9,799 nucleotides of DNA from Anaerolineae bacterium (GTDB lineage: Bacteria; Chloroflexota; Anaerolineae; Aggregatilineales; Aggregatilineaceae): positions 1 through 9,799 of the forward strand of contig JAFGJA010000351.1 of the NCBI GenBank assembly GCA_016929355.1. Direction: 5' to 3'. The notes under the pieces are model-generated. The model saw nothing but the letters and a program-made list of their open reading frames with translations. It searched no databases and was not told where the DNA came from. Positions 1 to 5,553 of this stretch are shown here, in pieces (the stretch's first letter is position 1; every line of letters begins with the position of its first letter). Both the position numbers and the translations under genes were made by a program.

Positions 1-58
1 CGCGAACCTGCGGTTCATCATGTGTTCGCCCTGGGCCGACACGTTGGTCGGCCCCTAC
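1..58. repeat. Palindromic intergenic repeat, copy 1 (cut by window edge)
   Basis: This is the right part of a repeat found four times in the window (also near 941-1014, 6579-6627 and 8279-8331). The right half folds as GGGCCGAC (33-40), a 6-nt loop, then GTCGGCCC (47-54), and ends in CCTAC at 58. It differs from the right half of the 8279-8331 copy by one base. The left half (1-31) also folds back, with GCGAAC near the start and GTGTTCGC near 22-29. Read on the other strand, it matches the right module of copy 2 at 26 of 31 positions. The repeat lies just past the stop of the gene at 87-821 and could end its transcript, but no T-run follows the stem. Confidence 0.75.
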
Positions 59-86
59 ATTGTGCGCGTTTGAATTGTTTTCTCCA

Positions 87-821
87 TTAGCTGTGTCGCG
101 CCGACCACCGCGCCCACAAGGTATCACAGACCGCTTGCAGCCGGTCCTCGAAGACCGGGCCTAACGTGGTCGTCACGTCGTCGTGGTTATCAAACACCAC
201 ATACGGCACGGCCTGATCGCGGATCGTGATCACGGCGGGATCAGGTGCGGAAACTTCCGCCCAATCCACCTCTTGATAGAGCCGTTCGAGTTTGGCATCG
301 GGCAGCCCATGTTCCAGAATACTATCTGGCTTATCGGGATTAAAGCGGCGGCGATTTTTGCGCAGCGATTCCGCGTAGCTCACATCAATGTAAAAAATCC
401 CGGCCTGCTGGAGAATCTGATCGGTCAGGTGGGCATAGGCTTTTTGATAGCCGCCGTGTTCACTCCCGCGTGAAAACTCGATCAGCACGGTATGCGTTTG
501 ATGCAGATCGGGCTGATCGCGCAGCATCTTCTGATATTCCAGACCCAACCGCGCGATCAACACATGCCACAACGTTTCGCTCAGAAAATAGCCATCAGCA
601 TCCGTGTGCAAACGCGGGTGATTAAATTCTTTTTCCAGCAGAGCGTCTTCTTCGAACCACGTCCACAGCATCGGGAAATCGTCCCGTTCGAGCAGTTGGC
701 CCATGTGGAATCGTTCGCGGCGCACATCGTCAGGCAGCGCTTGCAGGAAATGGATCAGTTCACTTTTGCCCGCCGCCGGACGCCCATTCAACACAATGAG
801 GGGTAAAAAAGGTGCTGTCAT
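87..821 (-). CDS. Unassigned P-loop NTPase (kinase-like), 244 aa
   Basis: This soluble protein has a clear Walker A motif, GRPAAGKS (residues 13-20), directly after a hydrophobic first strand (LPLIVLN). The stretch LIEFSRG (113-119) looks like the second core strand of a kinase-type P-loop fold ending in an acidic residue. An arginine-rich segment, RKNRRRF (154-160), is placed where a LID or sensor arginine region would be in nucleotide or small-molecule kinases. No signal peptide or membrane segment is visible. I expect ATP or GTP binding and possibly phosphoryl transfer, but I do not recognise the family or the substrate. The ATG at 821 is preceded only by a weak purine run (AAAGAAAG), while an extended -10 lies about 40 bp upstream. 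It appears to be a single-gene unit, with repeat copies on both sides. Confidence 0.8.
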   Translation of the reverse strand: MTAPFLPLIVLNGRPAAGKSELIHFLQALPDDVRRERFHMGQLLERDDFPMLWTWFEEDALLEKEFNHPRLHTDADGYFLSETLWHVLIARLGLEYQKMLRDQPDLHQTHTVLIEFSRGSEHGGYQKAYAHLTDQILQQAGIFYIDVSYAESLRKNRRRFNPDKPDSILEHGLPDAKLERLYQEVDWAEVSAPDPAVITIRDQAVPYVVFDNHDDVTTTLGPVFEDRLQAVCDTLWARWSARHS

Positions 822-861
822 TGGTCAAAACGCTTTCTTTAACTGATGTATACGCGCGGCA

Positions 862-870
862 ATTGTAGCA
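862..870 (-). promoter_or_regulatory. Extended -10 promoter for the P-loop gene
   Basis: On the minus strand the sequence TGC-TACAAT matches an extended -10 element (TGn followed by a near-consensus TATAAT). No convincing -35 is seen at the proper distance, which is usual for extended -10 promoters. Transcription would start near 855 and give a leader of about 34 nt before the ATG at 821. The inference rests on motif and position only. Confidence 0.45.
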
Positions 871-940
871 GGAAAATTGAGGAAATGCCGCAGATCACAC
901 AATCTACCGGCGCGGAGGAAATATTTTTAGGTGAAGCGAA

Positions 941-1014
941 GGGGCGGACCAATGTGTCCGCCCGAAAAAAACGGGAGCACAAATGACGAACCGCCGGTTC
1001 GCGTGCTCCCCTAC
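941..1014. repeat. Palindromic intergenic repeat, copy 2
   Basis: The left module folds as GGGCGGAC...GTCCGCCC and its 23 nt are identical to the left module of the 8279-8331 copy. The right module is different: GGGAGCAC (973-980) pairs with GTGCTCCC (1003-1010), and an inner near-perfect palindrome CGAACCGCCGGTTCG lies between them. The two modules are joined by CCCG, seven A, and CGGG instead of the CTGGG linker of the other copies. The unit ends in CCCCTACAAAAAT, as does the copy at 8279-8331. Confidence 0.8.
965..1010 (-). terminator. Rho-independent terminator of the thioredoxin/NHL gene
   Basis: On the minus strand, 60 bp past the stop of the thioredoxin/NHL gene, an 8-bp stem (GGGAGCAC, positions 1010-1003, with GTGCTCCC, 980-973) encloses a secondary palindrome. 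It is followed one base later by seven T (971-965). This is the classic terminator layout in the correct orientation. It is formed by the right module of repeat copy 2, so the repeat itself seems to act as the terminator. Confidence 0.65.
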
Positions 1015-1069
1015 AAAAATCAGGTTCGCCAACAATATCCCCAAGAGGCCGGGAAGGTGGAATTTTGAT

Positions 1070-3121
1070 CTACCAGTCCAGCGTATCCTGCATCGTGGGC
1101 GGGACCAGCGTGCGCTCAAACACCGCGATATTTGCGTCGGCTTCGGCCAGGACCGTGAGCGGCAGCACTAACTGCGACTTATCCACGAAACACAGCGACT
1201 TATTGACGCCCTCGCACCAGTAAATCGTCAAATCCAGCGCGAGTTCGGTTTGTCCTGCGCGGAACGTGACCGGGAACGTGACCGGCAAATCCGGCAAAAT
1301 CACACGGTAATCCCGATCCAGTTCGTCGATCTGCGCGATGAGATTATCCGGCCAGATAGCGGTAAACGGCGCTTGATCGTTGAGTTCGTAACCGTCGGGA
1401 ATGATCACACTGATCTCGATCAGCCCTTCACCCGCCCGCACGACCTGCGGCGCGAGGAAAATCGCGTCTTCACGAATAGGCGTGCTTTCCACGAGCGCGC
1501 TGCTGCTCTCATCCGGCGTTGTGGTATCGTCCACGGTGAGCAGCAATTCCGCATTGGGGAATTCAACCGTGCGGACTGCGCCACTCGCCAGATCAGCGAC
1601 GCGAATCACATGGTTGTTGGTATCGGCAATGTAAAGTTTGCCATCCGCGTAATCCAGCCCGCCCGGTTCGTAAAACAAGGGGTTCGTACCATCAGCATTA
1701 CCCGCTACGCCCAACCCAAAGATCGTGACACTTTCGCGGGTCGTGGGATCAATGCGCTTGATCTTGTTGTTGTAGGTATCCGCCACGTAGAGCAAGCCAT
1801 CATCCGCTACCGTGATCCCCAGCGCGTGCTGCAACAGCACATCATCGCCAATGCCATCCTCATCGCCAAAGTTGAACAACCCGGTTCCCACAATGGTTTT
1901 CACTTCGCCCCCCGGCATGAGATCGGCCATGCGGATCGCGCTTGCTTCGGGATCGGCGACGTAGAGAACGGTTCCATCGGTATCAATCCCACTGGGCTGA
2001 TTCCAGGCTGATTCCGCCAGCGTCCCATCAATCAAATCTTCACGGCCTGATCCGGCATACGGGCCAACTGCGCCGGTAGCCATGTCATACACCCAGAGTT
2101 GGTGTGGGCCAGCCATCGCAATATAAATTTTGCCGTCGTGCGCGACCACATCCCAGGGCGAACTGAGGTCCATTTCCGGGCCGGGACCGCTTGCCTCACG
2201 ATTAAAGCCTTGCGTACCCGTTCCGGCAACGGTGGTCACGGTTGCCGCGTCAAAATCCACCGCGCGGATCGCGTGATTTTCGGTATCCGCCACGTACAGG
2301 ACATTACCGACGAGCGTCAAGCCCTGCGGACGGAAAAATTGCGCAGTAGCAAAATCACCATCCGTCAAACCCGCTTCGCCCGCGCCCACGATCTGCTGCA
2401 CCGCGAAGGTATCCAGCGCGGCAACGACGATCCGGTTATGGTTGCTGTCCGCGATAAACAGGCGGTTACTCGCAGAATCGGCCAGCACTTTACCGGGGAA
2501 ACGCAAAGGTGTATCTGTGTCGTCCACCATTTCCGGCTGCCACTGTGGGAGCGGATCAGGATTGATCAGGCCCGCCGCGCTGTATTCCGCCGCCATCACG
2601 GAGATGATCGGAGCCATGCGATCATACAACGGTTCGCCGGACATCTGCCCCACGACCTTACCCAACGGATCGATCACCATGAAAGTCGGCCACGCCCGCA
2701 CCCCATACTGATCCCAGGTTATGAACTTGTTATCGTTCAGCACGGGATGCTCAACCTCGTAGCGGCGCACGATGCGGCGGATATTTTCGGTTTCGCCCTC
2801 ATTCTCGAACTTAGCCGAATGGACACCGATCACGACCAATTCGGTGGGATATTCCGCTTCTAAGCGCTTGAGATCGGGAATCACATGAATACAGTTGATA
2901 CAACCATACGTCCAGAAATCGAGGATTACGATTTTGCCCTGCAAATCCGCGATACTGATCGGACCGGAAGCGTTGATCCAGTCGGCATCGGCGGGGAAAT
3001 CAGGCGCGTTCACATCGCCGGAATACGTAAATTCGGGGTTATCCTGCGCCAACGCGCCAGACGCAACAACGGCCAAGAGGCTCGCCATAATGACAGAGCC
3101 AATAAGATACAAGCGTTTCAT
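1070..3121 (-). CDS. Exported thioredoxin-like/NHL-propeller protein with DsbD-like C-terminal domain (NHLRC2-type)
   Basis: The predicted protein has 683 residues. Residues 1-26 form a signal peptide (KR, hydrophobic core, cleavage after ALA). Residues about 35-180 are a TlpA/thioredoxin-like domain with active site C74-I-N-C77 and the expected cis-proline (P145 in AWPTF). Residues about 205-515 hold six NHL repeats with signatures such as DSNHNRI, DTENHAI, DTYNNKI and DTNNHVI; the third (near 337-347) is degenerate. This fits a six-bladed propeller. Residues about 555-660 are beta-rich and carry C636 and C644. The domain order matches human NHLRC2 and its bacterial relatives. The C-terminal block also resembles the N-terminal domain of DsbD. 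I infer a periplasmic or cell-surface redox or binding role; the substrate is unknown. The start at 3121 has the Shine-Dalgarno AAGGA about 10 nt upstream. Confidence 0.88.
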   Translation of the reverse strand: MKRLYLIGSVIMASLLAVVASGALAQDNPEFTYSGDVNAPDFPADADWINASGPISIADLQGKIVILDFWTYGCINCIHVIPDLKRLEAEYPTELVVIGVHSAKFENEGETENIRRIVRRYEVEHPVLNDNKFITWDQYGVRAWPTFMVIDPLGKVVGQMSGEPLYDRMAPIISVMAAEYSAAGLINPDPLPQWQPEMVDDTDTPLRFPGKVLADSASNRLFIADSNHNRIVVAALDTFAVQQIVGAGEAGLTDGDFATAQFFRPQGLTLVGNVLYVADTENHAIRAVDFDAATVTTVAGTGTQGFNREASGPGPEMDLSSPWDVVAHDGKIYIAMAGPHQLWVYDMATGAVGPYAGSGREDLIDGTLAESAWNQPSGIDTDGTVLYVADPEASAIRMADLMPGGEVKTIVGTGLFNFGDEDGIGDDVLLQHALGITVADDGLLYVADTYNNKIKRIDPTTRESVTIFGLGVAGNADGTNPLFYEPGGLDYADGKLYIADTNNHVIRVADLASGAVRTVEFPNAELLLTVDDTTTPDESSSALVESTPIREDAIFLAPQVVRAGEGLIEISVIIPDGYELNDQAPFTAIWPDNLIAQIDELDRDYRVILPDLPVTFPVTFRAGQTELALDLTIYWCEGVNKSLCFVDKSQLVLPLTVLAEADANIAVFERTLVPPTMQDTLDW

Positions 3122-3197
3122 AATGATGTTTTCCTTGTGAATGTCTTGTGGAAAGACGATACCCCAAATTTTCGCAGAAAAATATTAAGAATTTATT

Positions 3198-3263
3198 AAA
3201 AAAGCCCCGTAAGCCCCATGCCTTCAGGTAACCAACCGCGGATTCGCGGGATATTAAGGGGCT
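3198..3263 (-). terminator. Possible terminator downstream of the glycosyltransferase cluster
   Basis: On the minus strand AGCCCC (3263-3258) can pair with GGGGCT (ending at 3203 or 3212; the motif occurs twice in tandem). An inner hairpin CCGCG-GATT-CGCGG lies at 3236-3249, and a run of six T follows the second GGGGCT. The loop is long, so this is only a fair terminator. It would separate leftward transcripts of the glycosyltransferase cluster from the thioredoxin/NHL gene. Confidence 0.35.
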
Positions 3264-3281
3264 AGTCTTTTCTGCTTTAGC

Positions 3282-3311
3282 TTGACATGATTCTATCCAT
3301 CGTTGTAAACT
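3282..3311 (+). promoter_or_regulatory. Sigma70-like promoter of the structured RNA locus
   Basis: A perfect -35 hexamer TTGACA (3282-3287) is followed after 18 bp by TAAACT (3306-3311), a four-of-six -10 match with the key first two and last bases (T1, A2, T6) present. This promoter points rightward, away from the thioredoxin/NHL gene and against the glycosyltransferase gene. No protein-coding gene lies downstream on this strand before 6722. Its only evident product is the folded region that ends at 3570. An inverted pair CCATCG (3297-3302) and CGATGG (3321-3326) spans the -10. Confidence 0.55.
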
Positions 3312-3317
3312 AACACC

Positions 3318-3570
3318 ATGCGATGGCTTAGACCTGGATGTGAGGTAATACTCCAACAGGAGCCAATCCATCCGGCAGCTTAACAATCAGGTATGCGGTT
3401 GTGGCGAAAAGGTCGCCATCTAAAACCTGAACCGCCTTGTTCGAACCTCTTTTGCGTTGGGGCATCAACGCCTACTGTCTCAGTCGGAAGAAGACCGACC
3501 TGAATACCCTTCAGGCGGCATCCGGCGTTCACGTCAGAAGCCCAAGCTCTTAGACTTGGGAGTATGTCAC
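3318..3570 (+). ncRNA. Omega-RNA-like structured RNA ending at the IS200/IS605 right end
   Basis: Many complementary segments occur in an order that permits one compact fold. CTGGATG (3334-3340) pairs with CATCCGG (3369-3375) around a CTCC/GGAG hairpin. TGGCGA/TCGCCA (3402-3418) forms a hairpin with a 5-nt loop. CAGGT/ACCTG and GCGGTT/AACCGC interleave as a possible pseudoknot (3388-3435). AACGCC (3467-3472) and GGCGTT (3524-3529) close a multibranch loop holding GTCGG/CCGAC (3483-3499) and CCTGAA/TTCAGG (3499-3515). CCCAAG/CTTGGG (3541-3560) is the terminal hairpin. Scaffold RNAs of TnpB elements end at the element right end, with the guide taken from the adjacent flank. The stems are seen; the RNA identity is inferred. 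Confidence 0.5.
3537..3570 (+). repeat. IS200/IS605 right-end hairpin
   Basis: GAAG is followed by CCCAAG (3541-3546), an 8-nt spacer able to form two further pairs, and CTTGGG (3555-3560). The sequence ends in AGTATGTCAC. In this superfamily the single-strand transposase TnpA recognises such subterminal hairpins, and the cleavage site lies a few bases outside. The flank beginning at 3571 (TAAAAAATGATCAG) would be the insertion-site sequence. Confidence 0.65.
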
Positions 3571-3594
3571 TAAAAAATGATCAGAAAACCTCAA

Positions 3595-4752
3595 TCAGCC
3601 CCGCAAACCGGCGATAACCTGGTCGTATACGGCTAATGTGCGCTCGGCGGTTTTGCGCCAACTGAAATCACGCGCCCGCGCCAGCCCAAGATTGCGCATC
3701 GTGGCCGCTTCTTCCGGTTGGTTGAGCAAGGAAAGGATCGCGCCCCCCATCGCGCGCGAATCGTCAGGCTCGACCAGAAACGCCGCGTTACCGGCCACCT
3801 CCGGCACAGACGACGCCGCACACGCGACAACGGGCGTCCCGCTTGCCATCGCTTCAAGCGGCCCCAAGCCGAAGCCCTCATAGCGACTCGGAAAAGCGAA
3901 CACGTCCGCCAGTCGATACAGCGCGGGTTTGTCCGCTTCATCCACCGGACCAAGCCAGCGCACGAATTCGCCTAAGCCCAACTCGTCAATATACACGGGC
4001 AGATCGGGAAAGCGCTCCGATCCCCAGGCATCCGGCGTGTGACCGGCCAACACAAGCGGCACATCCGGCCCCATGCCCTGCGCCACATAGGTATACGCCG
4101 CCAGCAGCAAGCGCACGTTTTTATGCACCGTGTACGAGCCGAGATACAGCACGAATTCATCGACATCATCCAGCCCGAATTTGGCGCGCACGGCGGGATC
4201 GTTTTCGCGCCCTACTTCGGGATGAAACACCTTATCAGCCGCGAGATACGTCACCGTGACGCGCTCATCCGGCACGCCGATATAACGCATAATATCCTGT
4301 TTCGCCGCTTCGGAGATCGTGAGGATATGCGTTGATCCCCGCGCCGCCGCCAGAACCAGACTCGAATAGAGGCGATTTTTGATACCCCGGTTATAGGCCG
4401 GGACAGCGAGCGGAATCACGTCCAGCACGGTACAGATAAGCGGCACAGGGGAATTGAGCGGCGGACCCCAATAGGGCACATGGGCGAGGTCCGCTTGCAA
4501 ATGCTTGACCGCACGCGGGTAGGCGCGCTGCTCAAACCACACCTTGCCCAGATGCCCGCGCAGTCGCGTTTTGACCGGCAGCACATCCACATTCGGCGGC
4601 AGATTATCCAATGTGGTGACATGCTCCGGCACGATCAGCGAGAGACGATGCTCCGGCGCGAGAGCGTGCAGCGCCGTCAAGAGATTCCGCAAATATTGCC
4701 CGCTACCGGTATAGGGTTGGTTCCAGAACCAGCCGTTAAACGCGATGTGCAT
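3595..4752 (-). CDS. GT4-family glycosyltransferase, 385 aa
   Basis: This is a retaining GT-B glycosyltransferase. The N-terminal acceptor domain starts with MHIAFNGWFW and contains the flexible GSGQY loop (16-20) typical of the family. The C-terminal domain has the sugar-nucleotide-binding block: LYLGSYTVHKN (202-212), then FPSRYEGFGLGPLEAMASG (287-305) with the family E-x7-E pair at E292 and E300, followed by SVPEVAGNAA. Length and architecture are normal for mannosyl- or glucosyltransferases of the group. It is probably cytoplasmic or peripheral at the membrane and adds a sugar during envelope polysaccharide or glycolipid synthesis; donor and acceptor are not readable. Its ATG lies 3 bp past the stop of the upstream gene and its ribosome binding site is weak, so translation is likely coupled. 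Confidence 0.93.
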   Translation of the reverse strand: MHIAFNGWFWNQPYTGSGQYLRNLLTALHALAPEHRLSLIVPEHVTTLDNLPPNVDVLPVKTRLRGHLGKVWFEQRAYPRAVKHLQADLAHVPYWGPPLNSPVPLICTVLDVIPLAVPAYNRGIKNRLYSSLVLAAARGSTHILTISEAAKQDIMRYIGVPDERVTVTYLAADKVFHPEVGRENDPAVRAKFGLDDVDEFVLYLGSYTVHKNVRLLLAAYTYVAQGMGPDVPLVLAGHTPDAWGSERFPDLPVYIDELGLGEFVRWLGPVDEADKPALYRLADVFAFPSRYEGFGLGPLEAMASGTPVVACAASSVPEVAGNAAFLVEPDDSRAMGGAILSLLNQPEEAATMRNLGLARARDFSWRKTAERTLAVYDQVIAGLRG

Positions 4753-4755
4753 CGG

Positions 4756-5460
4756 TTAGTCTTTCATTGCCTGTTGGATCAGCTTTGCCCGTTCCGTCAA
4801 GCCGCGCGCCTCACACACCGCCAGTTGCAAATCAAGCGGCGGCACTTTGATCGCATGGCCGTGCCATACAATCGTATCACAGCGCTTGATCGCCGTTGGG
4901 CCGAAATCAGTGGGGCCTTGATCATCAAGATCGGGATTAACATCTCCGACCCACTCAAACCGCGCGTGCAGGAAGGTGCGGCAAAACCACTCCCCGACCC
5001 AATCCCGCGAATGGATCACCGGCTCGACCATGTAATCCAGCAGTAATTCACTCAAGCGGATCGTACTTTGTCCCTGCACGACCAAATCCAGATCGCCCGG
5101 TTCAACCGGCAGGCCGCGCACCGCCAGCGCCCCACTCCCGACCAGATACCAGTCAAACTCGTGCCCCTGGATAATGTCAAGAAACGCCAAGAGGCTTTTT
5201 TCCCAGGGCACGGGCTGCTGCTTCGCGCTCTGTAAGATGAGATCGGGCGTATAGCGCGTGAAATTTTCGAATAACTGATCGAGGTGCGTTGCAGGGTTGT
5301 TGTACTGCTTATAATGCGGCGCATCGCTCGGAAAGGAGCGCGCAAAGCCCTCTTCAAACTCGGCAAACATCATCCCCCGCAGCGCGTCATGCAGCACGGG
5401 ATCAACATCCGTGACCACAAAATAGGTCTGATCGTCTACTGTTTTCCGGTATGTCTTCAT
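4756..5460 (-). CDS. Nucleotidyltransferase-fold protein, 234 aa
   Basis: The middle of the protein carries the pol-beta-type nucleotidyltransferase signature. Residues 106-109 are LVGS, followed after a short helix by GDLDLVV (122-128), whose D123 and D125 would bind metal. E169 in ARFEWVG is a candidate third acidic ligand. The first ~85 residues are not part of the minimal fold and may be a separate helical domain. Related stand-alone proteins include aminoglycoside-type nucleotidyltransferases and the toxin half of AbiE/MNT systems. No partner antitoxin or HEPN gene is adjacent; instead it is co-directional with a glycosyltransferase 3 bp downstream and galE upstream. The start at 5460 is supported by TAGGAAAA about 8 nt upstream. 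Substrate is unknown. Confidence 0.78.
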   Translation of the reverse strand: MKTYRKTVDDQTYFVVTDVDPVLHDALRGMMFAEFEEGFARSFPSDAPHYKQYNNPATHLDQLFENFTRYTPDLILQSAKQQPVPWEKSLLAFLDIIQGHEFDWYLVGSGALAVRGLPVEPGDLDLVVQGQSTIRLSELLLDYMVEPVIHSRDWVGEWFCRTFLHARFEWVGDVNPDLDDQGPTDFGPTAIKRCDTIVWHGHAIKVPPLDLQLAVCEARGLTERAKLIQQAMKD

Positions 5461-5521
5461 AAAAGTTTTCCTACAGCACCGTAGAGCAAAAATCTTGGTT
5501 TTCTCTTGCTGTTACCTCGAA

Positions 5522-5552
5522 TTTCTTTGTGATATCTGTGCCTCTGCGGTGA
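5522..5552. repeat. Dispersed CACAGAGG-type repeat fragment
   Basis: The minus strand reads TTCACCGCAGAGGCACAGA followed by a variant of the usual continuation (TATCACAAAG). From memory this resembles a short repeat (CACCGCAGAGGCACAGAGA...) scattered through many bacterial genomes of several phyla. Only one copy is seen here. It abuts the galE stop codon (5554-5556) and lies in the 93-bp gap before the nucleotidyltransferase gene. Its function, if any, is unknown. Confidence 0.45.
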
Positions 5553-5553
5553 A

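Larger units (their letters stand above)
3282..3570 (+). mobile_element. Nuclease-less IS200/IS605-type element (remnant or non-autonomous copy)
   Basis: The right end is seen directly: GAAG, then the subterminal hairpin CCCAAG/CTTGGG, then AGTATGTCAC at 3561-3570. From memory this matches the ends of many IS200/IS605 elements carrying tnpB (GAAGCCC-hairpin-GGGAGTATGTCAC). No open reading frame with the RuvC or zinc-finger motifs of TnpB, the HNH motif of IscB, or the HUH motif of TnpA is present. The longest rightward reading from the ATG at 3318 stops after about 22 codons. The left boundary is not determined; 3282 is used because the promoter starts there. It could be a deletion derivative, a MITE-like copy moved in trans, or a stand-alone guide RNA locus. 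Confidence 0.55.

Noticed and set aside
2099..2863. Long rightward reading frame (254 codons)
   Set aside because: It lies wholly antisense to the thioredoxin/NHL gene, whose domains are unambiguous. Its composition (Arg/His-rich) is that of a mirror frame.
3318..3383. Short open frame from the ATG after the TTGACA promoter (about 22 codons) as a tnpB start
   Set aside because: The translation (MRWLRPGCEV...) does not resemble TnpB, IscB or TnpA N-termini, and it stops inside the RNA stems.
3039..3386. Leftward reading frame of 115 codons starting upstream of the thioredoxin/NHL gene
   Set aside because: It overlaps the signal-peptide region in another frame and crosses the structured RNA and the terminator-like hairpin. 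No ribosome binding site or domain is seen.
3431..3450. GTTCGAAC palindrome resembling a tRNA T-arm
   Set aside because: No acceptor stem, anticodon arm or D-arm can be placed around it. The sequence is better explained as part of the structured RNA. A tmRNA was also considered and dropped for lack of a tag-coding frame and terminal tRNA-like ends.
4756..5460. AbiE/MNT-HEPN toxin-antitoxin system
   Set aside because: Only the nucleotidyltransferase fold is present. No HEPN, AbiEi-like or antitoxin gene is adjacent, and the immediate neighbours are sugar-metabolism genes.
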